Assembly (NCBI GenBank): GCA_029449245.1
Contig: JANATF010000002.1
Coordinates: 372,001 to 436,000 of the forward strand
Direction of reading: 5' to 3'
Origin: Mortierella alpina
Taxonomy: Eukaryota; Mortierellomycota; Mortierellomycetes; Mortierellales; Mortierellaceae
Length of the DNA: 64,000 nucleotides
Part shown: positions 8,711 through 19,708 of the stretch, piece by piece
Position numbering within the stretch: the stretch's first letter is position 1
How the letters are laid out: each line of letters starts with the position of its first letter
Notes under the pieces: generated by a model
The model's input: the letters and a program-made list of their open reading frames with translations, nothing else
Databases searched by the model: none
Told to the model about the DNA's origin: nothing
Position numbers and translations under genes: made by a program

Positions 8711-11700
8711 ATGTCTTCAGCAGAAACTATGCACGCTCGCCCACCCGACGCCACCAACGTAGTAGCACCATCATCACCGATACTGCGTAGCCCGCCTCTG
8801 TGCGTCCAAGGTATGGTACTCTCTGCACACGATTTTCACGCATGGCCTGTTTCTGCAGCAAGCTAGCTTCCATACAATTTCTGACACTGTTTTTCTTGCT
8901 ATATTAGCGTTGTGGGACCGCGTCGTATGGCCGGAAGAGTGGAGTCAAGGCCCACCGAAGGATCACCCCTGCCAGTTAGATACACGGCTCCAAGAACGAC
9001 TAGAGAGAGCGAGGGACGAGCTGCAGAATGTTTCTTTCAACGAGGATATCAGGAAGGCGCACGATAAGCTTTTACGCCTTGGATTGGTTCCGCTCCTCAG
9101 CAGCGAAGGCCCCAGTCCGAGCCAACAAGTCCAATTAGGTCGATGGGTCGTCCACTTGATTGATCAAGGCGGCGTACGGCTCATTGTCGACCCAGAAAAC
9201 TCTCGGTCTCTCGATATCCCACGGACGGATTTGCTGATCTGGATTGCTGCGGTGTTTTTTAACATCGATATCATTGTCATCTCCTCCGCGCGTCACCCCC
9301 AAGTCTACCATGCGTTGTCACCACCCAATATGACAATCGGGCTATTTTGGGTCAAGGACTCTTTTGGTGGCGTCTCAACAATAAGTGTCTTGACTTGTAC
9401 AAAGACAACACCCCGCCCAGCACCTGCAGTCAAGAACATCGCGCAACCACCACAATCCACACCAGCCGCAACCTTCCGTGAAGATGCTCGCGAGTGCAAG
9501 CGCTCCACACTCGATCATTCCAAAGACAAAGAGGCTTTAATATGCGCCTGGTAAGCGCGAAAGATCAAAAGAAAACAAAGTAGAAGAATCTCGGGGTGAT
9601 TTTAAAGCCGTAATACCGACTGTTTTTTTTTATACTTTTTTATAGTCTGCTCAAAGTCAAGGAGCTTTCGCAAAAGTCTATCTCAGCACTTATCAGCAAG
9701 CGCTTGTGGAAGATCCCAAAGGACAAAACAAGGGAAGAGCTTCAGAGGGAGGCGTACGAGGAGATATTGAAAAGGGAATTGAGCAAGAAGACTCTCCCTA
9801 ACGGCATCGTTGACCGCGCAGCCAAGATCATATACGGAGTGTCAGCGGCCATCACATGCTCAATGAAGATGTGCATACAGCCACATCGGTCAGAGGAACG
9901 ACTCCAACTTTGGCATGACATCCTCCGGTCGATGCTCTACACCATCTGGACCGCAGAGTGGGGATTGGGTCGAGATGGTGCATCTGCTTTTGCTCACCCC
10001 GACCCTAACGAACCCAAGGAGGATTACAGGAATCTCTGGGGTCAGTTGCAAGGAAACGACCCCGGCAACGACAGCGGTCCGAGTCCTGACTCACAGATTG
10101 TTGATATTCAGACTCTAAACGACATCAGTACTCTCGCAGATGAACCGGAAGAGGACGAATCCCAGCTCCGTATCTGTACCGCCAAGTTCAACAGAATCAT
10201 TCGGGAGGAGCACGTCACCACGAAGAACGACGGGTTGATATTGGAAGAGGTCCAGCGGGTTCAACGGGAGATGGCACCAGTTGTTTCCGATGCTTTCACC
10301 GTCGCTCATATGACAGCGATCATTGTACGTGCAACTCCAATATGAAAGACATTGCTAAGAAAGGCGCACTGTCACTTTGCTGATCGTCTAGCCTACTCAT
10401 GGAATCAAATCGTCTGCATTAATAGGTCGCGGCAGGAGGTGCCTACAGGAACGACGATGAGAGGCCCTCTATGTACCAATTTCAATTATCGTCCCTTGTG
10501 CCAAAGCCGTTCCAACGACAAGGGTTCCAGAGCACGCTTAATGTCGCCGCTATCACCAAAGGCATCCAAAACTCTATCGAGGAAAATGCAGGCCTTCCGA
10601 GAACATTGCAGGATGAACGATTCCGCATCCTTTCCAGCCATTATATCAAGAAGACACTGACTCATGTTCGCTCCGACACCACCTCGACAAGCGTACCATG
10701 CAAGGTTGACAGCACTCCACTCTGGACCGCCATTGCTGAGCAAGTAGCGACAGCAGGGTATTCCTTCCAGCCTACACCCACGGGTCTCAGCCACACAGCC
10801 GCCCTTCATGTAAGCCAAGCTGCAGTGTCGGTGAATAACCATTGGTCGAAGGCGCATTACAAGAAATCGTTCAAGTACACCGCTTTGAACGCCCTGCGTT
10901 TGCTCCTTGCCCCGAGTCGTTTCCGCAGATATGAGCAGCGACGAGTAGAAGAAGCCATCAAGAAGGAGAACCGAGACCTTGCGAGGTCGGACTCCGCCCA
11001 GGGCACCATATCTCGATCGCGATGGACAGAGATGGTCAAAGACAGATGTAATGAGTTGGCCCGTGTAGTCCGTAAATATTCATCGGAAGAGATGGCGGCA
11101 CCACGCATCGCAGCAATTATTGCGAGCCTGGCAAGTCTGCAACAGGTCGAACCTCCTCGATCCTCCAAGCCGCCAATCGCCACCATCCATGCCAGACAAC
11201 AGGAGGCCATCGCCAACGCACAAGCAACTGCCCAGTCTGTTGAACTCGAGGACGAGATAGAGGACGACGATGAAGATCCTCAGCCTGGTGTTGACCCCGA
11301 AGAGGAGGAGCAAGAGGCAGATGAGATACATGACGCTCGCCCACCAAGTCAAGATAATGACGAGGACCATGAACTTGATGACGAGACAGAGTTCACCCAG
11401 CCCACACGAGACTCAAGTGCTCGTCAGATCAACAGCCTATTCGTGGTGGTTAACACCCTCACTCACTCGCCTTATATCGAACGGGATGTGACCAAGGGAT
11501 ACGTCCGCAAGAACTTGCTCAGAAAGATGGAGGCGACTGATCGTGAGTTGGCTGCCGTAAAGCAGATTGTCAACGCGCTCCGACCATTCACTCCGAAGCG
11601 TGTGCCTACAGAGAAAGGACATCGCGACCCAACGCCCCATGTCGTACTCTTCGCACCAATGGTCCTCATTGCCGAGGCATTCTTGTCAGCGGTTGGTCTA

Positions 11701-14132
11701 CACCGATTCCAACGTCGCTTCTCCCCAAGGCTAGCTGTCGGTTCGACTCCAGCACTGTTGTTGTCACCAGCAGTGGTTTATGAGGTATTGGCTAATTCAA
11801 GTCCAAACAAGTTTGACGTTGTCGGTCCATCAGGTGGCCTCATTACCTCGGCGAGTAATGCCGCTATGCCCAGAAACCACGAGTCAGTTCTATCGGGATT
11901 CTTCAGCATGGACCTTATCAAGCAGCTCTGCCGCGACCACAATATTGAATTCGGAAATAAGTAAGGCACTGCTGATATGAACTCCCTCTATCTGTTTATT
12001 GTCTATACCACTCACGCCTCTTTTCCTCCGGTTGTAACGTTTCCACTAGGCTCATTTTTGTCGACAAGAATCGGATCCGATTGTCAGGAAAATTACTTCC
12101 ATCCGGATGGCCACGGTGCGGACAGCAGTTGACAAGTCAGTATGAGCAACGGGTTCTCACATACAACAAGGGAAGCAAAGTCTCCCACGTCTGGGCCTCT
12201 GAGCGCATTCACTGGGAGTCGATGGGAACAAGCCATGCGGATGTGGAACAGGCTGTGGACCAATTGACCAAGAACGCCAAAGACTCAGCAAACAGGCTCA
12301 AGCTGATAAAGAAAGATTACGGACCCGATTCACAGCAAGCTTTTTCAGCCAAGCAAGAGCTTTTCCAGCTTAGACGAGAACAGTATTATTGGCAAAAGAT
12401 CGAAAAGGTCATGAGAGACAAAGCGGGAGGAAAGCCGGACGCCAAAGCACCAACGCCAATCAAGGTTCTCTGGCACGCCCACCAGGCAGAAGAGGAGCCA
12501 GCGCGTCTGGATATCACCCCAATTGTTCATGAGGTAATGCAAGATCCGTCAAAGCTTCTTGCTTTTGGAGGAGGAGACCCGGGGGTTCGTGTGACACTGG
12601 AGGGCCAACAACAAACACTTGCAGAGGTCGAGAGCCACTTGATTCGATACAGGACACTATACGGCAACCCTTACAGCGTCCTGTCTGGTAAGTTGACTGC
12701 TGATAAATATGAAAAGATGGGGGCGGGAACGAGAAAATAACCTCGCTTCCTTCCTTCGATTTGTTTCTTCATCAATGTTAGAGATGGAAGGTGATGTCCC
12801 ATCAAACAAGCTCGCAATCGATATGGACACGAATATGGACTTGGAGGGCACCAACGCCAACAGCAAAGCCAACAGCATGGCTCTGGATACGAAGAAGCAC
12901 GACTTGTCGCAAATAAGGCTCCCTCGACCTCATCGTGTCAAAGCCCGTAACCTGCAGATGGTGTCATTTACGAAGAAACTGCAAGGCGAACGCCTCCGGA
13001 GACTGAACAAAAGGGCCAAGGGGAAGAGGAAGCTAGAGGCCAACCTCAGCGATAACGATGACAGCGGGAGCAGCGACGTGGTGTTCAAAGAGACCAAGGC
13101 GAGCGATGCTGAGCAAGCCCACTGGCACATGAAAGAGATTTCTCGACCAGAGAATTCACTGACTGGAGCCATCACTCTCGAGGACGTCGCCCATGCAGCA
13201 AGAGTTCGCCAAAAGGCTCACGGACCCCTTCAGCGCATGGAGGCATCGCCCGCCCTCATCCGCATGCGCAAGACCCAAGAGCTTCGGAAGGCCCGTGCAC
13301 TCGCCAAGACAGCATCGAATCTGAAAAAGAGCATTACGGACCACGCCCTCGCCAATGTTGCAGAGTCCACCTCGAACTCGACAGTCGACCCAAGGACGGG
13401 GTTTTGCAGCGGTTGTCGCCGGTACCACCAACCAGCAGTGCATACATTGCGCCACGGCCTAGGGCTTTCTACGAACCAGCATCTCGCCTACCCAGCTACT
13501 TGTCCAAAGGCCAAACCCGAGACAGTGACGATCATGGCGTACGGCACCGCGGGCAGTGGGGTTGGCGCGAGAATTGGGGGCCACTTGAAGTGGGGTGGAA
13601 AATGGCTGCGCCATCAACTACTGCGATTGGACACGATTGTGGCACTCACGGATGAGTACAATACGTCCCAGGTGTGTGTGCATTGCTATAATAAGCTGCA
13701 GTTGGCGAGGTCTTCGCGCTTGAGAGGCACCGAGATCAGGTCGGTCCGGGTCCACGGCAGCGTTGTCTGCACTAACCCGAGGTGCGTGGCCGTTCAATGC
13801 GGTTACGCAACTCGGCCTAGGGACAGCAACGCTGCCATTGGCATTTTGATCTCCTACGCCTCGATTGCGATGCGCAATTTGGTGTTTGGGGATTCAACCC
13901 AGTGGATGCCGCCGTGGCCCATTCCTCCCTACAGCCGCTACGCCCGGCCCAAGTCCCTGCCACGCAAACCTACCGACCCCTGCGACTCTTTCCAGGACAC
14001 CAGACCCCTCAGCCTCGAACAGACATCTGCAATCGCGGCTCATGTTGGAGAACATGAAACTAGGTAAGCACGGCACAAATGATACAATTGTTTTTTCTTT
14101 GAACATATAGTCATGTATCATTATTGGATTGA
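8711..14132 (+). CDS. Fanzor: eukaryotic TnpB-like putative RNA-guided endonuclease, unusually large
   Basis: Exons read from frame and GT-AG consensus: 8711-8810, 8908-9550, 9646-10324, 10426-11960, 12050-12687, 12782-14063 and 14111-14132, giving about 1,632 residues. Every junction preserves frame. The C-terminal third carries the OrfB/TnpB nuclease. RuvC-I is GGGDPGVRVT (Asp about 1162). The Fanzor signature TDEYNTSQVC follows (Glu about 1490). The zinc ribbon is CVHC...CTNPRC and RuvC-III is RPRDSNAAIGI (Asp about 1546). Known Fanzors use a guide RNA to cut DNA in the nucleus, and this protein keeps all visible catalytic residues. Fanzors usually have about 400-1,000 residues. Here about 1,100 residues precede RuvC-I, including an acidic Asp/Glu block near 740-790 and no domain I recognise with confidence. 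If the last intron is not removed, the stop is at 14067 instead. Confidence 0.88.
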
Positions 14133-14202
14133 ATAGGCCACAGAACACCGAGATATGAGGTGTTATCAAGGAAACGTAGCGGGCACACTAGTTCAAGCCA
14201 AA

Positions 14203-14216
14203 TGCCTCAACTCTGA
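14203..14216. repeat. Left target-site duplication of truncated LINE
   Basis: TGCCTCAACTCTGA, identical to 15297-15310, directly abuts the LINE poly(T). Confidence 0.9.
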
Positions 14217-15296
14217 TTTTTTTTTTCTATGGTGCGTTTATTGTGGCTTAAGGAAGTCGTTCTGTGCTATTGTTCTGTCTAAGGCCCGTTGTATGGTGGT
14301 TGTGATGGCATCCTCGGAGAGCGTTCGGTTCTCTTGGCGTGCGGTGTTGGCTCGGGCAATGCCTAGCAAGCAGCATGCAATGAGCTGGGCGGGAGAGATA
14401 TTGTACTCAGGGAGAATGTCGAACTTGGGGCGATTAAAAGATAAGAGTGCGTTGAGGTCACTGTCAGGCCAGTCGAGTTTGTGGTGTACGTCTGCAGGAT
14501 TCCTTGCCATGAGCGATACTTGGCCCCACACTGGAAGATATAGTGGTTCTTGGTTTCGTCCTGTGCCGTGCATCCTTTCATCTGGCATGCCGGCTCATGT
14601 CTCCATATATGTTGTCGTAGTGACCCACACGGTAGCCAATCACGTTTGTATCGCCACCATGTGGTGCGGGCATGATGAGGGATCTTCGCGCTCCAAAACT
14701 CTTGCCACTGTTGCCGTGTTCCAGTTTCAGCTTTGACTCTGGAGTTGGGGTTGAGTGCTGAGAGCTCTTGAGCAGCGAGATAGCTGCGTAGTTGCTTTAT
14801 AGTTGCCTTCTGGAGCTCGCAATGTTCTGGGTGGTCCCCTGAAATGTCAGTCTCGCGGATGATGGTTGAGATATTGTCGCCTCGTGTGATCTGGGTGGTG
14901 GTGAAGCAGCTCGGATATATCTGTCAGTGAGTACTCTCTTGTTGGCACCTAGGTCATGCACCAGCTGCGCTTTCTCATCCTGCAGCTTTGCCACGATGGG
15001 TTTTGAAATGATTCGATCGTAATCTGGGTCTGATTGGTCCAGGGCAAAGTACTCTTCCATGCGTCTGGTATTCACGGTTATGTCTCTGTCACCTCCTGTC
15101 ACGGGCAGCCACCACTCGACGGGCGTTGCCATGATCGTGGTTGAGAGAGGCAGCTGGTCATTCATGATCAGGTCCTTCTTGTTCGGTAAGCACGCGGCGG
15201 CCGCGATTAATCTCTGGATTCCTGGGTACCCCGCCATCCTTTTGCTGAGGTCGCATTCCTTTGGCGCAAGAAGGGGGGCCAGGGGTATAGTGATTT
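14217..15296 (-). mobile_element. 5'-truncated LINE copy (C-terminal ORF2 remnant)
   Basis: A minus-strand insertion with poly(A) seen as a T run from 14217, bounded by perfect 14-bp target duplications. It keeps only the end of ORF2. A zinc-knuckle piece reads CTAQDETKNHYIFQCGAKYRSW-like (near 14510-14580), and adjacent pieces lie in other frames (14238-14588, 14797-15237), so the coding sequence is frameshifted. Its sequence is not the same as the 2-8 kb LINE, so it is a separate family or subfamily. It lies only about 70 bp after the Fanzor stop. Confidence 0.85.
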
Positions 15297-15310
15297 TGCC
15301 TCAACTCTGA
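15297..15310. repeat. Right target-site duplication of truncated LINE
   Basis: Perfect repeat of 14203-14216. Removing the LINE and one copy restores the ancestral 3' flank of the Fanzor gene. Confidence 0.9.
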
Positions 15311-15743
15311 ACGCAGACAAAGTTTCCTGAAGAAACTCGCTGCGCCACTCGAACAGATACTTTTTTTCGTATTTGAGATAAACGTTGGGCTATGAAAACC
15401 CCCGCAGTAGTATAAATGCGAGTGATGAGTGTTTGTAATCCCGAACTGCGCAATGGAAATCTCTGTAAGCAACACCAAATTTTTGGAGCGATGTGGATTG
15501 GGTTTGTGTGGCTTAGGGAGAGGTAGACTAGACTTGGAGGTGTTTGTGGTGGTGGTGGTGGTGTTTGTGGCTAATAAGAATGTCTGTATGGTGTTGTGCA
15601 TATTCGCTCCTGCTGTTCTCGAGACTGCAATCTTGTTTTAAGACTTTTCTTTGGATTTGTCACTGAGCTGCCTGCGCAGATCCTAACGGTCAGCAAGTAC
15701 AGTACACATTTGTAATCTGCAGTATTTGGCCCCTCTCGTTTCA

Positions 15744-15752
15744 ATATATATA
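15744..15752 (+). promoter_or_regulatory. TATA box of the NmrA-like gene
   Basis: An ATATATATA run about 85 bp upstream of the ATG at 15835, with a CT/A-rich leader between. Typical fungal core promoter layout. Confidence 0.55.
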
Positions 15753-15834
15753 GGTAGATAAGGTACCTTGCAAGACGTTATCAACCCCATCTCACAATCA
15801 TCTCCACTCGACAGATTCATACACAACAGCAACC

Positions 15835-16746
15835 ATGCCCCCAATCACCTCTTTCTTGATAGCTGGCGGAACCGGTCGCCAAGGTGGTGCCGTCGTCAAT
15901 GCGCTTTTGGCCGACCGGTCCAGTTCCATTCAACCCAAAAATATCTATGTCCTCACCAGAAACACAGAAGGCGCTGCTGCTACTGCGCTGGCTACTCGCG
16001 GCGTACAGCTCGTGCGTGGCGAACTCGGCCAACCCGACAGCATCTTCAAGGAGCTGTCTAGTCAGGGCGTCAACCTCAGCACCACCGGCGCGTTCCTGGC
16101 TCAAGCTCACGGACCTACAGAACTGACGGATGCAAACGGTTTCATCGATGCCGCCATTACGCACGGCTTGTCGTATTTTGTCTACTCTTCCGTCGATCGC
16201 GGCGGCAAAGAACTCAGCGACCGCGACGCGTCCTACTGCAAGACCTTCTCTGACAAGTTTGAGATTGAGAAGCACCTCAAAGCCGCAAGCGCGGACGGAA
16301 AGCACATGAACTTCACAATTCTGCGACCGACTTGGTTCGCCGACAATGCTCTGTGGGGGTTCCCTGGAAAACTTTGCATGGCAGGATGGCGCGAAAACAT
16401 GAAGGGGAAGCGAATGCAGGTCGTCGTTACTAAGGACATTGGACGCTGGGCCGTCGAAGGTCTTTTGCGCCCCGACGCCTCCGGCATTCGAAACACGTCC
16501 ATCAGCATTGCCAGCGACGAATTGACGTTCCAGGAGATTGACCACATCTTCCGCAAGGAGACTGGCGGCCCGGTCGGCGTCACTTATGGCTGGCTGGCGA
16601 GGTTGATGATCTGGATGGTCACGGATTTGCGCACCATGTTTGCTTGGATCAACGAAAGAGCCTATGGCGCCGACCTGGAGGAGCTGGCCAAGACGGTTAA
16701 GCCTACCACGTTCCGCGAGTGGGTCAAAGAAAGCGTAAAGGCTTGA
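15835..16746 (+). CDS. NmrA-like family NAD(P)-binding protein
   Basis: A single exon of 303 residues. It starts with a Rossmann nucleotide-binding motif, FLIAGGTGRQGGAVVNALL, followed by a beta strand ending VLTRNT. This is the NmrA/atypical short-chain dehydrogenase pattern. A YFVYSSVDRGG segment and a RPTWFADN segment match the middle and substrate-side strands of that family. The catalytic Tyr-x3-Lys of classical SDRs is not obvious, as is usual for NmrA-like redox sensors and isoflavone-reductase relatives. It is probably cytosolic: no signal peptide or membrane segment. Family assignment is firm; substrate or partner cannot be told. Length is normal and it looks like an intact host gene between mobile-element blocks. 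Confidence 0.9.
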   Translation: MPPITSFLIAGGTGRQGGAVVNALLADRSSSIQPKNIYVLTRNTEGAAATALATRGVQLVRGELGQPDSIFKELSSQGVNLSTTGAFLAQAHGPTELTDANGFIDAAITHGLSYFVYSSVDRGGKELSDRDASYCKTFSDKFEIEKHLKAASADGKHMNFTILRPTWFADNALWGFPGKLCMAGWRENMKGKRMQVVVTKDIGRWAVEGLLRPDASGIRNTSISIASDELTFQEIDHIFRKETGGPVGVTYGWLARLMIWMVTDLRTMFAWINERAYGADLEELAKTVKPTTFREWVKESVKA

Positions 16747-17070
16747 GAAGCTTGGCAGTCTTTTTTATATTGTTACTGATTTCATGGAGCGAAAGGTGCT
16801 TTGGGACAAGTAGCAGGCACATTACCAAGGATGAATGAGAACAGGAGCGGGGTCTTTAGTGACGGGCTCCAGGGCGCTTAATTAGTGGCGGGTCCCTGGT
16901 TAGGCACACCCTGCTACAACTCTGCAACGAATTCTCAATATAAGATACCCACTATTCTGCTATACCAGTTTTTATTTATTTTTTAACGTAATGAAACCTC
17001 GCGCTTAGGAGAATATAGTATGGTCGCTGCAGAATCAGATTCAATACTCTGGCAGACATCAATTTTTCTC
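16747..17070. other. Intergenic, no gene seen
   Basis: 3' flank of the NmrA-like gene. It has an internal near-repeat (GTGACGGGCTCCAGGGCGCTT and GTGGCGGGTCCCTGG) and AT-rich sequence, but no supportable ORF or RNA. Confidence 0.5.
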
Positions 17071-17178
17071 TTAAGGGAAGCAGGAGCATTCTCGGTTGCA
17101 ATCAGCAGCAGCACAGATGCAACCACCGAGAGTGTTACAGAAGGGGCAGCAACTGTAGGCAGCGCAGATGGTGATCAT
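17071..17178 (-). pseudogene. Cysteine-rich short ORF or 3' remnant of a larger gene
   Basis: 35 codons from ATG 17178 (open upstream to about 17226) with a hydrophobic lead (LLLVVLVVVSSMITICAAY), then a dense cysteine pattern: CCPFC, GGCIC, DCNRECSC. The upstream side is cut by the 480-bp repeat that begins at 17224. It could be a membrane-anchored Cys-rich microprotein or the tail of a truncated gene; no family recognised. Confidence 0.3.
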
Positions 17179-17223
17179 GGACGATACCACAACGAGTACC
17201 ACTAACAGAAGCTTCGTAGGACG

Positions 17224-17711
17224 TGAAACGCGTAGGCAAGTTTATGGCCGGAAAGTAAGTGAGAAAAGGATGTCGGTCCACACTGACCACACACCGGTAC
17301 TTATACATGTTTATTGTTACTGCAGAGGTGTAATGTTGGGTATAATAGATAGGTGAAGGAGTCATTGCCAAGAGATGGATAGCGGACGGCTATAGCCTGG
17401 AGCGTATCCTAACTTCTGAATGATTGGCCATGATCCTAATACTTTAGAGGTTAATACGCCAATACTACATGGCATGGGTACCGGATGACTGATCCGGACA
17501 AGAAACATCTTTCTGGTTCATGTAGTTCGTACTGGCGAAGGTCCATGATTGGTACCTGGAGCCAAGCTTGTAGATATGACATTTTGTATCTTCGAGGCAA
17601 GCACTTTCCTTGCTTTGATTAGACCCGTGGGTCTTTGTTAAGGAGTTACGATAGTAGACGCGTTCGTTTCTCTGTGTACTACTACTACTGGACTCTGGTG
17701 AATATTGCACA
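17224..17711 (+). mobile_element. 480-bp repeat family, copy 1 (LTR-like or non-autonomous element)
   Basis: Starts TGAAACG and ends near GAATATTGCACA. It is highly similar over its whole length to 61831-62313 (minus). Its 3' part recurs at 19430-19708, and its 5' part, rearranged, at 37478-37790. There is no coding capacity. TG...CA-like ends suggest a solo LTR, but no target duplication is clear. Confidence 0.7.
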
Positions 17712-18224
17712 AGACTTTCTTCCAAAAACTACTCGCAGAGGCAATCGTTCAACCTTAGCTGACCTTAATTTTCAGGCATGCTTCATCGATACAAACCTAA
17801 AAATTGTCAACTTTGTTTGTCGAGACCCAACAGAAGTTATTATACTTTTTGCAAGATTGAGAGCAAAATGCTCAATTTTTGCAGCGGAGTGGCATCAGCA
17901 CCAACTCCGCTTGTTCTCCTCATGTTACGCATTATCAACGTTCATTAATTTTGCGTCCGCCCTCCTTGGAATTACTTTCTTTTTGTTCTTTCCTTTCTCT
18001 GCCCTTTCTTTTCTGCCATACCCTTCGCCTACCTCTTTCCGCTTGTGTGACCTCAAGAATCCAGGTCGCCTGCCGTTTCAACTATCACCAACATTCGTGC
18101 AAAGTAAGCCCACTGGCATTCTGTGGTTGTATTCTGCGTTACCCAACGTTCCTGATCTTAACACAACACTGTCAGGTCAACTTTGCCATAATTACGTTTT
18201 CCTACAGGAACTTCAAACCTTACA
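17712..18224. other. Promoter/leader region of the F-box gene
   Basis: Contains a long pyrimidine-rich tract (about 17975-18040) of the kind seen near fungal transcription starts. A possible leader intron ends at CCTACAG (about 18208). No other gene seen. Confidence 0.45.
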
Positions 18225-19148
18225 ATGGCCGCCATCAACGACGATGTGGTCCTTGCTGTACTGGAACGCTGCGATATCCTCACCGTGGTCAAGTGTCGGG
18301 AAGTTTCGAAACGATTCAAGCGCATTATTGACAAGGACCTGGCGCTCGAGAATGCAGACTTTTCTATCCTTATATTCCGCCAGCGTCGTAACATCACAGA
18401 CTCAGTCATGACACCGGTCTTTGCGCACATCTTTAGACGAGCATCGATCGTGGACCTGAATGGAACAGGAATCGGTCACTATGGAGCCATGAAGCTCGTT
18501 ACGGAAAATACCAAGGGGCTACATATCGAGCGGTGTCCTCGCGTGGATTTAGGAAGGCTGATCCAGGCGATTGCTGGCGACCGATGGCTTTCTTATGATC
18601 TGGACCCTGTGCGCCTCTATACAACGAATAGGGCACAACTGGGAATTTATGACTTTGAAACCATCGGCAAGCCACTCTACGAATACACCTGGGCGGTAGT
18701 CTTGATGAGCGGCAACTGCCCCTGTAAATATGTCAAGTTCGAGGAATACCGACCAGAAGGTGACGCCATCCCTTGCCATGCATGCGACAAGGACGTCAAG
18801 AGTTTCACGATGGATGTGATCTGCAATGGATGCGGAAGAGCTACCTGCAACGATTGTCAGGCCAAAGTGTGTCACGTGTCAAACTGCACCGCAGTGTTGT
18901 GTAAGGGATGTGCCACGGAGCGAAAGTGCTCGCTGTGCCAGGAGGAGTGGTGTTTCCATTGCCGTGGGGTGTGGGTTTTCCAGTGCTATGGCTGTGAGGC
19001 CAATGTTTGCGGCGAGTGTCAGCCGTCGACGCTAACATGTTCAGCTGAGCAATGCCGCGAGTACTGTGCTCATTGCGCTGGCGCTATGGAGGACAAACGC
19101 GACCACTGGTGTTGCGATACTGGCGAGTTCAAGATAGAGCCCACGTAG
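18225..19148 (+). CDS. F-box-like protein with C-terminal cysteine-rich zinc-ribbon domain
   Basis: A single exon of 307 residues. Residues 1-35 (DVVLAVLERCDILTVVKC..VSKRFKRII) fit an F-box helix set, which in other proteins binds Skp1 in SCF ubiquitin ligases. Residues 75-130 resemble leucine-rich-repeat strands (SIVDLNGTGIGHYG, LHIERCP). Residues 185-300 carry about 26 Cys/His in CxxC pairs (CHAC, CNGC, CNDC, CKGC, CSLC, CFHC, CYGC), a multi-zinc array. A truncated paralogue lies at 62311-62961. Likely an adaptor that picks substrates for ubiquitination; the substrate is unknown. The gene sits between two direct copies of the 480-bp repeat. Confidence 0.75.
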   Translation: MAAINDDVVLAVLERCDILTVVKCREVSKRFKRIIDKDLALENADFSILIFRQRRNITDSVMTPVFAHIFRRASIVDLNGTGIGHYGAMKLVTENTKGLHIERCPRVDLGRLIQAIAGDRWLSYDLDPVRLYTTNRAQLGIYDFETIGKPLYEYTWAVVLMSGNCPCKYVKFEEYRPEGDAIPCHACDKDVKSFTMDVICNGCGRATCNDCQAKVCHVSNCTAVLCKGCATERKCSLCQEEWCFHCRGVWVFQCYGCEANVCGECQPSTLTCSAEQCREYCAHCAGAMEDKRDHWCCDTGEFKIEPT

Positions 19149-19172
19149 CATAGTATTTTGCGGGGATACAAA

Positions 19173-19373
19173 TACGGCCCTGAACTAGCGAGCATGCTCG
19201 CTAAAGTGAGCAACTCACTGCAGCACTTGCACTTTTACCATCTTCTCCATTTCTTGCTGGCTCGAAAGGCTTCCAGTTTTTCTGGAGTGCTGTGTTTTTA
19301 GCGAGCGAGCGCCCGTAAACATGTGCTCGCTAGTGAGCGAGCAAGTTAAACATTGTGCTCGTTCAGGGCCGTA
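19173..19373. mobile_element. hAT-type MITE (201 bp, 8-bp target duplication)
   Basis: Terminal inverted repeats TACGGCCCTGAAC / GTTCAGGGCCGTA. The direct 8-bp flanks GATACAAA (19165-19172 and 19374-19381) are perfect. The interior is rich in AGCGAGC/GCTCGCT palindromes. It lies in the 3' flank of the F-box gene. Confidence 0.85.
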
Positions 19374-19429
19374 GATACAAACCGTGCCTCTTAACCTTTG
19401 AACCGTCACCGCCCCGTATGTGCATGGGT

Positions 19430-19708
19430 AACTTCTGAATGATTGGCCATGATCCTAATTCATTAGAGGTTACGCTAAAACTACATGGCATGGGTACCGG
19501 TTGACTGATCTGGACCAGGAACATCTTTCTGGCTCATGTAGTTCGTGCTTCCTAGAGCCAAGCTTCTAGATATGAATTTTTGTATCGTCTGGGCAAGCAC
19601 TTTCCTTGCTTTGTTTGGACCCGTTGGTCTTTGTTAAGGAGTTTACGATAGTAGACGCGTTTCTATCTCGGTGTACTACTACTACTGGACTCGGGTGAAT
19701 ATTGCATA
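19430..19708 (+). repeat. 480-bp repeat family, copy 2 (3' part only)
   Basis: Matches the downstream ~280 bp of 17224-17711 in the same orientation, from AACTTCTGAATGATTGGCC to GAATATTGCA. It is truncated on its 5' side and abuts the MITE at 19709. Confidence 0.8.
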
